A DNA stretch of 41,938 nucleotides from Streptomyces barkulensis (GCF_002843305.1 NZ_PGSG01000043.1:1-41938), one strand, 5' to 3'. Shown: positions 33,683-41,938, counted from the stretch's first letter. Notes: generated by a model not told the origin, from the letters alone. Numbers and translations: made by a program.

Positions 33683-34915
33683 TCAGTCGCAGCCTCCGCA
33701 GCCGCAGTTGCAGTCGCATCCTCCGTCGCCGCCGCCCGAACCGCCGGAACTCCCCGATCCCCCCGAGCTGTTGCAGCACCTGCAGCAGTCGCCGCAGCTC
33801 CCGCAGCACTCGCAGCAGTCCGAGCAGCCGGAGCAGTCGCAGGACCGGCACAGGCCCTCGCGCCTGCGCCCCGACCAGGGGTCCTCGTACTCATTGCGGC
33901 AGCAAATCTGTCCGGTGCACAGAAGCCCCGTCCACACCATGCATCCGGCCACCGCACCCCGGCGGCGCGACGGACCGGGAAACGGGCCTCCGGGGCCTCC
34001 CGGAGGGCCGGGGTGCCCCGGGCGCGGCGGATGGACGCGCGCCGCCGCGAAGGCACGGTCCACCGCGTGCCCCGCCTCGCGGCCCAGCAGCACCCGCACC
34101 AGTTCGGCGCCCTCCTCGTCCGCGAACTCCACGTCCCGCAGGGCCAGTCGTACGCCGTGCACGGCGTCGTCGCACAGCCTGCGCACCTCCGGCAGGGGGG
34201 TACCGGTGACGGCGATCGGATTCCACGCGCCCGCCTCCCCGTCGGCGGCCAGGTCCTCGACGGCGTCCAGCAGATGCGCCAGCCGTCCGAAGAGCCGCCC
34301 GGCCTCGGCAAGCGGCTCCACGTTGCCGGGCCGGCCGGCGAGACGGGCGGTGTGGGCGAAGGCGGCGGCGGTGGCGGCCTCGGTCGGCTCGGTGACCGCC
34401 ACCAGCGGACCTCCCGGGCCCGTCCCGGCCTCCACCAGCGGCTGCCGCAGGGCGGCCTCGGTCAGCACCGCGGTGTCGAAGCCCAGCTCGGCACCGGTAC
34501 GCGCCCCCGCCCGGTCCCAGCCGGCCGCGATCCTGCGGGCCGCGGCGGCCACCGGACGGCGCGCCATCACCCCGTCCCCGTCGGCGACATGGTCGCGCAC
34601 CTTGACGGAGGCCAGCACCAGGGACACCGTCGCGGCCAGCCGGGCGCCCTCGCCGCGGGCCACGGAGGCGGTGCGCATACCGCGCAGCGGGCACGGGCCG
34701 GCGGTGCGCCGCAGGGCGCCGGAGCCGTTCGCCGGGCGCGGTGTCTGCGCCTCGGTCAGCGCGGAGACGACGATCCCGTCGTAGTTGGTGACGACGCGCG
34801 CGAACTGGCCGTGGTCGCCGCGCAGCGCGAGGCAGAGCCCGCACAGATGCGCGGTCCAGGCGGTCAGCAGCCGCTCGCCCAGCCGGTGACGGCACGGCCT
34901 GATGATGCCGAACAA
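33683..34915 (-). CDS. DUF5685 family protein with cysteine-rich tail
   Basis: 410 aa from a TTG at 34915, chosen because GGGGGG precedes it and the family start (M)FGIIRPCRHRLGERL begins there. The main domain (residues 1-310) is helical and Ala/Arg/Leu-rich, with HLCGLCLALRGDHGQFARVVTNYDG near the N terminus and PLAEAGRLFGRLAHLLDAVEDLAADGEAGAWNP in the middle. A Pro/Gly linker leads to a tail with 22 cysteines in about 85 residues (pairs such as QICC, SDCCECCGSCGDCC). The tail could bind metals or cluster; no catalytic motif is known to me. The gene diverges from the SepF-like gene over a 308-bp gap. Confidence 0.85.
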   Translation of the reverse strand: MFGIIRPCRHRLGERLLTAWTAHLCGLCLALRGDHGQFARVVTNYDGIVVSALTEAQTPRPANGSGALRRTAGPCPLRGMRTASVARGEGARLAATVSLVLASVKVRDHVADGDGVMARRPVAAAARRIAAGWDRAGARTGAELGFDTAVLTEAALRQPLVEAGTGPGGPLVAVTEPTEAATAAAFAHTARLAGRPGNVEPLAEAGRLFGRLAHLLDAVEDLAADGEAGAWNPIAVTGTPLPEVRRLCDDAVHGVRLALRDVEFADEEGAELVRVLLGREAGHAVDRAFAAARVHPPRPGHPGPPGGPGGPFPGPSRRRGAVAGCMVWTGLLCTGQICCRNEYEDPWSGRRREGLCRSCDCSGCSDCCECCGSCGDCCRCCNSSGGSGSSGGSGGGDGGCDCNCGCGGCD

Positions 34916-35223
34916 GTTTCCCCCCGTTACCCCTGAAGCATGAGTGGGTGTCACGATACCGGGCACTTCACCCGTATGCCTTTGGTGACCACTCGTCCGG
35001 CGGGGCCGCCCGGTTCGGCGCCGTGTCACCGCCCCTACAGGCTCCCGGCCCTCGCCGCGGGGGCGCGCCACGCGCGTCCTGTGCACCAGAACCGTCACGA
35101 ATCCCGTGCGGAACGGGTAACTGTTTGGCGCGTTGTCAGCATCATGGACGACGATAGGGGTGCGGGCCCCGCGGCGGAGGCGCTGCCAGACACGGTGGAC
35201 CGTGCATGTGAGAGGAGGCGTCC
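34916..35223. other. 308-bp intergenic region, divergent promoters
   Basis: No credible gene is seen. It holds the divergent control regions of the DUF5685 (minus) and SepF-like (plus) genes. One promoter candidate is visible for the SepF-like gene (35133-35160). The rest is unremarkable GC-rich sequence with a few A/T-richer patches near 34940 and 35110. Confidence 0.6.
35133..35160 (+). promoter_or_regulatory. Promoter of the SepF-like gene
   Basis: TTGTCA (35133-35138), 16 bp, TAGGGG (35155-35160): a usual streptomycete HrdB layout, 64 bp upstream of ATG 35224. AGGAGG at 35213-35218 is an ideal ribosome site. Confidence 0.5.
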
Positions 35224-35664
35224 ATGGGATCGGTGCGCAAGGCGAGTGCCTGGCTGGGCCTCGTCGACGACAGCGAGATGCGTTACTACGACGACGAGTA
35301 CGCCGAGGGTTCCGAGCCCGAGGACGCCCGTGACGCCTGGGTCACCGACCCTCGGGTGCGCGTGACCGCCGAGACCGCCCAGGACCAGGGCACCCGGATC
35401 GCGACGGTCACCCCCGACGGCTTCCGGGACGCCCGGGGCATCGGCGAGCTCTTCCGGGAGGGCGTCCCGGTGATCGTGAACCTCACGGCCATGGAGTCCG
35501 CCGACGCCAAGCGGGTCGTCGACTTCGCCGCCGGCCTGACCTTCGGCCTGCGCGGTTCGATCGAGCGGGTGGCCACGCGCGTCTTCCTGCTGACCCCTCC
35601 CGACTACCAGGTGATCAGCGGCCAGGAGCGCCGCAGCCCCGACGGCTTCTTCAACCAGAGCTGA
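35224..35664 (+). CDS. sflA: SepF-like cell-division protein
   Basis: 146 aa from ATG 35224, with AGGAGG 5 nt upstream. It begins [16 protein letters not shown], the amphipathic N-terminal membrane-binding region of SepF proteins, followed by an acidic linker ([14 protein letters not shown]) and the globular domain ([59 protein letters not shown]). SepF anchors FtsZ to the membrane. Streptomyces has one canonical SepF beside ftsZ and two smaller SepF-like proteins (SflA, SflB) that influence septation; this one is isolated from ftsZ and resembles SflA. Convergent with the GCDH-like gene. Confidence 0.85.
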   Translation: MGSVRKASAWLGLVDDSEMRYYDDEYAEGSEPEDARDAWVTDPRVRVTAETAQDQGTRIATVTPDGFRDARGIGELFREGVPVIVNLTAMESADAKRVVDFAAGLTFGLRGSIERVATRVFLLTPPDYQVISGQERRSPDGFFNQS

Positions 35665-35701
35665 CCGGCGCCGGCGCCGGCACCGGTGCCGGCGCCGGTC
35701 A
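35662..35701. terminator. GC-rich bidirectional terminator
   Basis: A 40-bp inverted structure of GGCGCC/GCCGGC units overlaps the stop of the SepF-like gene and ends 7 bp before the stop of the convergent dehydrogenase. Alternative registers of pairing are possible because of internal repetition. Confidence 0.75.
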
Positions 35702-35707
35702 AGGCGC

Positions 35708-36895
35708 TCACCGGAACGCGTCGACGCCGGTGAGCGCCTTGCCCAGCACCAGTTGGTGCATCTCCACGGTGCCCTCGTAGGTCAGCACCGACTCCAGGTT
35801 CGTGGCGTGCCGCATCACCGGGTACTCCAGGGAGATCCCGTTGGCGCCCAGGATCGTGCGGGAGGTGCGGCAGATCTCGATCGCCTCGCGCACGTTGTTG
35901 AGCTTGCCGAAGCTGACCTGCTCGGGACGGAGCCTGCCCGCGTCCATCCGCCGCCCCAGGTGGTGGGCGAGCAGGACGCCCTTGTGCAGTTCCAGCGCCA
36001 TGTCGGCGAGCTTGGCCTGGGTGAGCTGGAAGCCGCCGATCGGCCGGCCGAACTGCTCGCGGGTGCGCGCGTAGCCGAGGGCCGCCTCGAAGCTGGAGCG
36101 GGCCGCGCCCATCGCGCCCCAGACGATGCCGTAGCGGGCGTGGTTCAGGCAGCTCAGCGGGCCGCGCAGCCCGGTGACCTCCGGCAGCACCGCGTCGGCG
36201 GGCAGCCGTACGCCGTCCATGACCAGTTCGCTGGTGACCGAGGCGCGCAGGGACCACTTGTGCCTGATCTCGGGCGCGGAGAAGCCGGGGGTGTCGGTGG
36301 GCACGACGAAGCCGCGCACGCCCTCGTCGGTGCGGGCCCAGACGACGGCGACCGAGGCCACCGAGCCGTTGGTGATCCACATCTTGCGGCCGCTGAGCAC
36401 CCAGTCGCCCCCGTCCCGCTTGGCGTGGGTGCGCATCCCGGCCGGGTCGGAGCCGTGGTCGGGCTCGGTGAGCCCGAAGCAGCCGATGGCCTCACCGGAC
36501 GCCATGCGCGGCAGCCACCGCTGCTTCTGTTCCTCGGAGCCGTAGCGGTGGATGGCGTACATCGCCAGCGAGCCCTGCACCGAGACCAGTGAGCGGATGC
36601 CGGAGTCGGCGGCCTCCAGCTCCAGACAGGCCAGCCCGTACTGGACGGCGGACGCGCCCGCGCAGCCGTAGCCCTCCAGGGACATGCCCAGGGCGCCGAT
36701 CGAGCCGAGTTCGCGGGCCAGCTCCCGGATGCCGGGCAGCTCGCCGCGCTCGTACCACTCGGCGATGTGCGGCATCACCCGGTCGGCGGCCCAGGAGCGG
36801 ACGGTGTCGCGGACCGCCTTCTCCTCGGGGGCGAGCAGATCGTCCAGGCCGAGGGGGTCGGCGGGATCGAAGGGGGGCGGGGCGGAGCTGGACAC
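35708..36895 (-). CDS. Glutaryl-CoA-dehydrogenase-like acyl-CoA dehydrogenase
   Basis: 395 aa from GTG 36895, with GGAGG 5 nt upstream. Full acyl-CoA dehydrogenase fold: CFGLTEPDHGSDPAGM, KMWITNGSVASVAVVWART, and LTYEGTVEMHQLVLGKALTG with catalytic Glu374. RSLVSVQGSL (Arg101, Ser105) matches the RSxxSVQ element by which GCDH holds the gamma-carboxylate, and DPLGLDDLLAPEEKAVRDTVR is the GCDH-type N terminus. Likely oxidises and decarboxylates glutaryl-CoA to crotonyl-CoA in lysine or tryptophan breakdown. No partner is adjacent; MFS exporter upstream on the same strand (41 bp). No operator of the acyl-CoA families above is seen upstream. Confidence 0.9.
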   Translation of the reverse strand: MSSSAPPPFDPADPLGLDDLLAPEEKAVRDTVRSWAADRVMPHIAEWYERGELPGIRELARELGSIGALGMSLEGYGCAGASAVQYGLACLELEAADSGIRSLVSVQGSLAMYAIHRYGSEEQKQRWLPRMASGEAIGCFGLTEPDHGSDPAGMRTHAKRDGGDWVLSGRKMWITNGSVASVAVVWARTDEGVRGFVVPTDTPGFSAPEIRHKWSLRASVTSELVMDGVRLPADAVLPEVTGLRGPLSCLNHARYGIVWGAMGAARSSFEAALGYARTREQFGRPIGGFQLTQAKLADMALELHKGVLLAHHLGRRMDAGRLRPEQVSFGKLNNVREAIEICRTSRTILGANGISLEYPVMRHATNLESVLTYEGTVEMHQLVLGKALTGVDAFR

Positions 36896-36936
36896 GGTGG
36901 CCTCCGGCTGGGGATCTTCGAGGGTCGCGCCCGACG

Positions 36937-38784
36937 TTACGGCCGGGTAATCCCGCTGGACAAGAGGGGGCCGCCCGGCCGGCCGGGCGGTTCGGCGGGG
37001 TCGGGGGACGCACAGGCCCGTGCGGGGGCGCCGTCCCGGTCCGCCCGGCCCGGCTCCTTCGCCGGCCTCTCCCCACGGCCCCCGTCCGGGCCCCCGCCCT
37101 GCTCCTGAGCCCGGTTCCTGCCCTGCTCCTGAGCCCGGCCCCTGTCCTGAGCCTTGTCCGGGCCCCCGTCCGGGCCCCCGCCCTGTCCCGGGGCCCCCAT
37201 CGCGCGCGGCAGCCGCAGCGCGGCCAGCGCGCCGAGCAGCAGGAGGCCCGCGCTGACCAGCAGCGCCACGTGCAGTCCGTGGACGAACGACTCCCGCGCC
37301 GCCTCGCGCAGTGCCTCACCGGCCGGCCCGCCGAGCCGTTCGGCGACCTCGTACGCCGCGCCCAGCGAGTGGGCGGCGTCCTCCCCGGCCGCCTCCGGCA
37401 CACCGGCCGCCCCCCGCACCCCGGGGGCGTAGGCGGCGTTCATGACGGTGCCCAGGACCGCGATGCCCATCCCCGCGCCGAGCTGGTAGGCGGTCTCGCC
37501 GATCGCCGCGGCGCCGCCCGCCTGGTGGGCCGGGGCCTCGCTGAGCATCGACTCGTACGCGCCGAACAGCGTCGTCTCGAGCCCGAAGCCCAGCACGACG
37601 AAGCCGCAGACGAGCAGGCCGGGCTCGTCCCGCAGGCCGACGCCGGTCAGCGCCAGCACCGCGGCGGCGGTGAGCAGGAAGCCCACCAGCACCATGACGC
37701 GCGGCCCCAGCCTGCGCAGCATCCGGGAGCCGGCCAGCCCGGCGGCGATCGCGGCGAGGCTGAGCGGCAGCAGCCGCAGTCCGGTCTGCAGGGGGGAGAG
37801 CCCGAGGACGAGCTGGAGGTACTGGGCCGCGATCAGCGCCAGGCCCACCAGCGCCAGCACCGTCAGCACGATGCAGGCCACCGCCGTGCCGAAGGCGGGC
37901 CGGGCCAGGGTGGCGCAGTCCACCAGGGGGTGGCGGCGGCGCAGCTGGCGGCGTACGAAGAGGGCGAGCAGCACCGCGCCCAGCACCAGCGGCACCAGGG
38001 TGCCCGGGTGGAGCACCTCGCCGCCGCCCGCCCGCTTCACGCCCAGGATCAGCGCGCCCAGCCCGGCGGCGGCCACCAGGGCGCCGACCACGTCCCAGGG
38101 GCCGTCGCGGTCACCGGTGGACTCCGGCAGCAGGCGGCGTCCGAGCGGGATGCACAGCAGCATCAGCGGGATGTTGACCAGGAAGACCGAGCCCCACCAG
38201 AAGTGCTCCAGCAGCAGGCCGCCGACCAGCGGTCCCACCGCGGCGCCGACCGCGGCGACGGCGCTCCACACGCCGATGGCCAGCGCCCGCTCGCGGCGGT
38301 CGGGGAAGACCTGGCGCAGTATCGACAGGGTCGCGGGCATGATCATCGCACCGCCGATCCCCAGCAGCGCGCGCGCCGCGATCAGCATCTCGGGGGCGTG
38401 CGCGTACGCCGCCAGCGCCGAGGCCGCGCCGAAGACGGCGTAGCCGCACAGCAGCACCCTGCGCCGCCCGACCCGGTCGCCGAGGGTGCCGAAGAGGATC
38501 AGCAGGGAGGCGCAGACCAGCGGGTAGGCGTCGACGATCCACAGCAGTTCGATGGCGCCGGGCCGCAGCGCCTGGGAGACCGCGGGGACGGCGACGTGCA
38601 GCACCGTCGCGTCGACGGCCACCAGGAGCAGGCTGGCGCACAGCACGACCAGCACGGTCCAGCGGCTCGCGCCCGCGCCCGGTGCGGGGGGACCGCCGCC
38701 GGGGCCGGCCGGTCCCGTCCGTCGCGGTCTCTGCCGGGGGACGTCCGCCGCCCTGGTGACTTTGGCCGTGGTCGTCCCGGACAT
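36937..38784 (-). CDS. DHA2-family MFS exporter (14 TM)
   Basis: 615 aa from ATG 38784, with AGGAGG 8 nt upstream. Drug:H+ antiporter-2 type with 14 predicted membrane helices; motif A-like GTLGDRVGRRRVLL, motif C-like GIGGAMIMPATLSILRQVFPDRRERALAIGVWSAVAAVGAAVGPLVGG, acidic VDATVLHVAVPAV in TM1. Homologues (QacA, SmvA, Stp) export cationic or hydrophobic compounds. The last 110 residues are a Pro/Gly/Gln/Arg-rich low-complexity cytoplasmic tail. It is upstream of and close to the GCDH-like gene (41-bp gap). No adjacent regulator. Confidence 0.93.
   Translation of the reverse strand: MSGTTTAKVTRAADVPRQRPRRTGPAGPGGGPPAPGAGASRWTVLVVLCASLLLVAVDATVLHVAVPAVSQALRPGAIELLWIVDAYPLVCASLLILFGTLGDRVGRRRVLLCGYAVFGAASALAAYAHAPEMLIAARALLGIGGAMIMPATLSILRQVFPDRRERALAIGVWSAVAAVGAAVGPLVGGLLLEHFWWGSVFLVNIPLMLLCIPLGRRLLPESTGDRDGPWDVVGALVAAAGLGALILGVKRAGGGEVLHPGTLVPLVLGAVLLALFVRRQLRRRHPLVDCATLARPAFGTAVACIVLTVLALVGLALIAAQYLQLVLGLSPLQTGLRLLPLSLAAIAAGLAGSRMLRRLGPRVMVLVGFLLTAAAVLALTGVGLRDEPGLLVCGFVVLGFGLETTLFGAYESMLSEAPAHQAGGAAAIGETAYQLGAGMGIAVLGTVMNAAYAPGVRGAAGVPEAAGEDAAHSLGAAYEVAERLGGPAGEALREAARESFVHGLHVALLVSAGLLLLGALAALRLPRAMGAPGQGGGPDGGPDKAQDRGRAQEQGRNRAQEQGGGPDGGRGERPAKEPGRADRDGAPARACASPDPAEPPGRPGGPLLSSGITRP
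37080..37190 (-). repeat. Degenerate tandem repeat in MFS C-terminal tail
   Basis: Units resembling CCTGCTCCTGAGCCCGG and CCGGGCCCCCGTCC recur several times and encode the repeated AQEQG and GGGPDGG stretches after the last membrane helix. Boundaries are approximate. Confidence 0.7.
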
Positions 38785-38981
38785 GTACGCACCTCCTGTA
38801 GCGCTCGCACCGCCGCCGGGGGGAATGCCGGGACGCCGGGGGAGCGTCCGGCCCGGTGTGGAGGGTCGAGTAGTGCGTCAGCGTACGCGAGTCCTCCGCA
38901 CGGTCACGTGGCGCGCCTCACGTTGACGCCGGTCCGAAACCCATCTCATCACTTCGCCCCGGCCCTATAGCCTCCTCGTTC

Positions 38982-40250
38982 ATGCCCGCGAGCGATCTGC
39001 TGCCCCCCTCTCCCCCACCGCAGGGGTCCGAGACCCCCGCATACGGTCCGTCGGCGGCCGTCATCGGCCGCCTGCCCGGCCCCCGCCGCGCGGGCGGTGC
39101 CGGCGTCCTCCCCGGCCGCCCGCCGCCGGCACCGCCCGCGCGGTCCCCCGGCCGGACCCTGCGGTACGCGGCGCCCGCGCTGCTGGCCTACGCCGGGGTG
39201 CGGGCGCTGGGCCTGCTGGTACTGGCCGGGTGGGCCGCGGCGGAGGGCGAGAGCGCGCACACACTGCTGTCCGCCCGCTGGGACTCGCTGTGGTACGCCC
39301 GAATAGCCGAGGACGGCTACGGCTACACCGCCCGCCTGCCCGACGGCGGCGCCCATCCCGACCTCGCCTTCTTCCCGCTGCTGCCCGCCCTGGAGCGAGG
39401 GTTGTCCGCCCTGCTCCCGCTGAGCGCGCCCGACGCCGGGCTGGCCGTCAGCGCCGTCTGCTCGCTGTGCGCCGCCGCCGCGCTGTTCGCGATCGGCGAC
39501 CGTCTCCACGGCAGACGGGCGGGCGTCACGCTGGCCGTGCTGTGGGCCGCGCTGCCCGTCGGGATCGTGCAGTCGATGGCCTACAGCGAGTCGCTGTTCA
39601 CGGCCCTGGCCGCCTGGGCGGTGTACGCCGTGCTGACCGGCCGGTGGGTGTGGGCGGGCACACTGGCGGCCTTCGCCGGACTGACCCGCCCGGTGGGGGC
39701 CGCGGTGGTCGCGGCGGTGTGGCTGGCCGCCGCCGAGCGGTTCCGCCGCGAGCGGCGGTGGGAGCCGAACACGGCGGCCGGGGTGCTCCTCGCCCCGCTG
39801 GGCTGGTTCGGCTACGTGGGCTGGGTGGGGCTGCGGACCGGCAGTCCGGTCGGCTACCTCGACGTGCAGGGGCAGTGGGGCAACGGCTTCGACGGCGGAC
39901 TGGCCTTCGCCGTGTTCATCGGGGAGCACCTCACCGGATCGGTGATCGGCGGCGTGGGACTGCTCGCCGGGGTGGCCCTGGTGGTGTGGCTGTACGTGCT
40001 GTGCGTGCGGCGGGGGCAGCCGCTGCCGCTGCTGGCGTACGCGGGGACCGTCGTGGTGCTCGCGCTGTGCGCCAAGGGCTACTTCGGCTCCAAGCCGCGA
40101 CTGCTGCTGCCGGCCTTCCCGCTGTTACTGCCCGCCGCGGTCGCCCTGGCGCGGTGGCGTACGGCCGCCTCGGCGACGGTCCTGACCCTGGCGGCGTTCG
40201 GCGCCGCGGTGTACGGGGCGGTGTGGCTGCACGGCTCCGGCCCGCCCTGA
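38982..40250 (+). CDS. PIG-V-like membrane mannosyltransferase-family protein
   Basis: 422 aa from ATG 38982. After a Pro-rich cytoplasmic N terminus (about 60 residues) come roughly 9-10 membrane helices. GT-C-like features: RWDSLWYARIAEDGYGYT in the first large loop, DLAFFPLLPALER, YSESLFTALAAWAVY, AFAGLTRPVGAAV. These match the PIG-V/mannosyltransferase family, which uses lipid-linked sugars. Codon 382 is TTA, the only one found in a recognised gene here, so translation may depend on bldA. TATAGC at 38966-38971 suggests a start near the ATG and a leaderless mRNA; the -35 is weak. Confidence 0.82.
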   Translation: MPASDLLPPSPPPQGSETPAYGPSAAVIGRLPGPRRAGGAGVLPGRPPPAPPARSPGRTLRYAAPALLAYAGVRALGLLVLAGWAAAEGESAHTLLSARWDSLWYARIAEDGYGYTARLPDGGAHPDLAFFPLLPALERGLSALLPLSAPDAGLAVSAVCSLCAAAALFAIGDRLHGRRAGVTLAVLWAALPVGIVQSMAYSESLFTALAAWAVYAVLTGRWVWAGTLAAFAGLTRPVGAAVVAAVWLAAAERFRRERRWEPNTAAGVLLAPLGWFGYVGWVGLRTGSPVGYLDVQGQWGNGFDGGLAFAVFIGEHLTGSVIGGVGLLAGVALVVWLYVLCVRRGQPLPLLAYAGTVVVLALCAKGYFGSKPRLLLPAFPLLLPAAVALARWRTAASATVLTLAAFGAAVYGAVWLHGSGPP

Positions 40251-40397
40251 GCCGGCCCGGCGGCGCACCGGTTAGCCTCGCGCTTTCATGAAGTGGGCTG
40301 TCCGGCAGGCGGTCAGGAAAGCAGAAAGTGCCTCTGACCAGCAAGAATGAGGATTGTCGAGGTCCTTGTTCCTGCCATCGCCGGAGGCACTTCCCAG

Positions 40398-41774
40398 GTG
40401 AAGCACTCTACCGGGCCCTACCCCCGCGTCCGTGTCCAGGACGACGGCCGCCAGGTCGTCTCCCAGGCCGGGTCGGTCCTGCTCGTCGAAACGGTCCGCA
40501 AGACCGGTCTTGACCAGGCCATATCCGCAGCTCTGGCACCGTGGCGCAAACCGCGGGCCGTCCACGATCCCGGCAAGGTCCTTCTGGACGTCGCCCTGGC
40601 GGTCGCTCTGGGCGGAGACTGCCTCGCGGACGTTGCGGTGCTGCGGTGTGAGCCGGCCCTCTTCGGGCCGGTCGCCTCCGACCCGACCGTCTCCCGTCTG
40701 ATCGACACCCTCGCCGCCTCCGGCGAGAAGGCCCTGACCGCCATCCGCGCCGCACGGTCCGAAGCCCGGCAGCGGGTCTGGTCGTTGGCCGGCGAGAACG
40801 CCCCGGACGCCGACGACCAGGTCACGGTCGATCTCGACGGCGTCCTCGTGGTCGCCCACTCCGACAAACAGGACGCGGCCGCGACTTGGAAGAAGACCTA
40901 CGGCCACCACCCGCTGACGGCCTTCGTCGACCACGGCCCGGGCGGAACCGGAGAGCCGGTCGCCGCCCTGCTCAGGCCGGGGAACGCGGGCTCGAACACC
41001 GCTGCCGACCACATCACCACCGCCCAACTGGCCCTGGCCCAGCTGCCCAAGCAATACCGGCGAGGGCGCCGGACCCTGGTCCGCACCGACTCCGCGGGCG
41101 GCACCCACGACTTCGTGTCCTGGCTCGCCCGGCGAGGGCGGTGGCTGTCCTACTCAGTCGGCATGACGGTCACCGACGCGATCCACGAACACGTGCTGAA
41201 GGCCCCCGCCTCAGCCTGGACGGCGGCCGTCGAGACCGGCGGCGAGATCCGCGACGGGGCCTGGGTCGCCGAGCTCACCGGCAAGCTCCTGGACGGATGG
41301 CCCAAGGGCATGCGGCTGATCGTCCGCAAGGAAAGACCGCACCCCGGCGCCCAGCTGCGGCTCACCGACGCCGACGGCATGCGGATCACGTGTTTCGCGA
41401 CCAACACCCCTGACCGGCCGATCGCCGAGCTCGAGCTCCGTCACCGGCTGCGGGCCCGGGCCGAGGACCGCATCCGGGCCGCCCGCACGACCGGCCTGCG
41501 CAACCTGCCCCTGCACACCACCGCCCAGAACAAGGTCTGGCTCGAGATCGTCCAGATAGCCCTCGACCTGCTGGCCTGGATGCCCATGCTCGCCCTCACC
41601 GGCACCGCCCGCCTCTGGGAACCCCGCCGCCTGCGGCTGCGCCTGTTCACCGCGGCCGGCCAGCTCGTCACCACCGGCCGCCGCCGCATCCTCCGCCTCG
41701 CCCGGCACTGGCCCTGGACCGGCCACATCACCGCCGCCCTCGAACGGCTCGCCCTCCTGCCCAACCCCGGCTGA
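40398..41774 (+). CDS. IS1380-family transposase
   Basis: 458 aa from GTG 40398, with GGAGG about 10 nt upstream; the frame is open from 40347 but the extra residues are unlikely to be translated. DDE residues are visible: Asp in VTVDLDGVLVVAHSDKQ, Asp in LVRTDSAGGTHDFVSWL, Glu in NKVWLEIVQIALDLLAW. The N-terminal part (KTGLDQAISAALAPWRKPRAVHDPGKVLLDVALAVALGGDCLADVAVL) and C terminus LFTAAGQLVTTGRRRILRLARHWPWTGHITAALERL are typical of IS1380. No frameshift or stop; likely functional. Confidence 0.93.
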   Translation: MKHSTGPYPRVRVQDDGRQVVSQAGSVLLVETVRKTGLDQAISAALAPWRKPRAVHDPGKVLLDVALAVALGGDCLADVAVLRCEPALFGPVASDPTVSRLIDTLAASGEKALTAIRAARSEARQRVWSLAGENAPDADDQVTVDLDGVLVVAHSDKQDAAATWKKTYGHHPLTAFVDHGPGGTGEPVAALLRPGNAGSNTAADHITTAQLALAQLPKQYRRGRRTLVRTDSAGGTHDFVSWLARRGRWLSYSVGMTVTDAIHEHVLKAPASAWTAAVETGGEIRDGAWVAELTGKLLDGWPKGMRLIVRKERPHPGAQLRLTDADGMRITCFATNTPDRPIAELELRHRLRARAEDRIRAARTTGLRNLPLHTTAQNKVWLEIVQIALDLLAWMPMLALTGTARLWEPRRLRLRLFTAAGQLVTTGRRRILRLARHWPWTGHITAALERLALLPNPG

Positions 41775-41891
41775 CCAGCGGATCCGCCTGTTCCTGCGAG
41801 CAGCACCACCCCGACCCGGAGCAGTGGAACCCGGCGCCCACCCGACGCGACAGCCGGGCCCTCGGCCTGCCCGGACTCAGAAACAGCACGC

Positions 41892-41926
41892 GTGAGGGCC
41901 CGCCGACTCCGTCGGCGGACCCTCAC
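41892..41926 (+). terminator. Hairpin at the IS right end
   Basis: A 16-bp stem (41892-41907 with 41911-41926) with one mismatch and a 3-nt loop, between the transposase stop and the right terminal repeat, would terminate the transposase transcript. Confidence 0.75.
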
Positions 41927-41938
41927 GAAAGATCGAGG

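Larger units (their letters stand above)
40276..41938 (+). mobile_element. IS1380-family-like insertion sequence, 1663 bp
   Basis: The imperfect terminal repeats match at 14 of 18 positions: left CCTCGCGCTTTCATGAAG (from 40276), right CCTCACGAAAGATCGAGG (to 41938, the last window base). One transposase gene fills the centre. Size and gene match the IS1380 family (about 1.65 kb). The right flank is outside the window, so no target duplication can be checked. A hairpin lies before the right end. Confidence 0.85.

Noticed and set aside
36589..38970. Plus-strand open frame of 793 codons antisense to the GCDH-like and MFS genes
   Set aside because: Shadow frame of a membrane protein gene, Gln/Arg-rich with no domains; the MFS frame has 14 membrane helices and a proper start.

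Overview
The window is high-GC actinobacterial DNA and almost certainly comes from a Streptomyces chromosome. G/C is strongly preferred at third codon positions, GTG and TTG starts are frequent, Shine-Dalgarno boxes are GGAGG-like, terminators are GC-rich hairpins without U-tracts, and there is only one TTA codon in a recognised gene. Marker genes agree: homogentisate dioxygenase followed by a GntR/UTRA regulator, an S. griseus-protease-B-like prepro-protease, a DUF5685 protein beside a SepF-like protein, and a DUF5925 AAA ATPase. From memory (not checked), the order resembles the S. coelicolor SCO17xx region. Both window ends coincide with the ends of intact insertion sequences: an IS5-like element at 1-901 and an IS1380-like element at 40276-41938. 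The window may therefore be an assembly contig that stops at repeats.

Layout. 1-1.5 kb: IS5-like element, then a TmrB-like P-loop protein. 1.7-4.2 kb (minus): SDR dehydrogenase, TetR regulator, quinone oxidoreductase. 4.4-5.6 kb (plus): a conserved hypothetical and a MaoC-type dehydratase. 5.65-11.0 kb: TetR, acyl-CoA dehydrogenase, a second TetR, zinc alcohol dehydrogenase and aldehyde dehydrogenase. 11.1-13.5 kb (minus): molybdopterin oxidoreductase. 13.7-16.0 kb: hmgA and a GntR regulator. 16.0-17.3 kb: a stand-alone type ISP restriction C-terminal-domain protein. 17.5-20.8 kb: an 88-aa conserved protein diverging from a Ser/Thr kinase, a DUF5925 AAA ATPase and a NADAR protein. 20.8-23.6 kb: YtrA-type GntR, an 11-copy octamer repeat, a membrane-anchored HTH protein and a secreted protein. 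23.6-26.3 kb: MarR, DoxX, DODA-type dioxygenase and a Nudix hydrolase. 26.4-28.8 kb (minus): a two-gene acyl-CoA dehydrogenase pair. 29-31.1 kb: PET-hydrolase-like cutinase and asd. 31.3-33.5 kb (minus): two S1 proteases. 33.7-35.7 kb: Cys-rich DUF5685 protein diverging from a SepF-like protein. 35.7-38.8 kb (minus): glutaryl-CoA-dehydrogenase-like enzyme and DHA2 exporter. 39-40.25 kb: PIG-V-like membrane protein. Then the IS1380-like element.

The first 11 kb plus the 26-29 kb block look like acyl-CoA and aldehyde catabolism under TetR control. Two operator families are visible in the DNA. AACTAGC-NNN-GCTAGTT lies at the acyl-CoA dehydrogenase/TetR divergent promoter and directly before the aldehyde dehydrogenase start. 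AGCAAGCGCTTAGT lies immediately downstream of the -10 box of both the MaoC gene and the distant acyl-CoA dehydrogenase pair, and a degraded copy precedes the TetR gene at 5652-6419. The MarR-DoxX-dioxygenase block resembles a quinone/catechol stress locus. The proteases and cutinase are secreted degradative enzymes. The parts with least established function are the kinase / AAA / NADAR cluster, the orphan ISP C-terminal domain and the DUF5685 protein.
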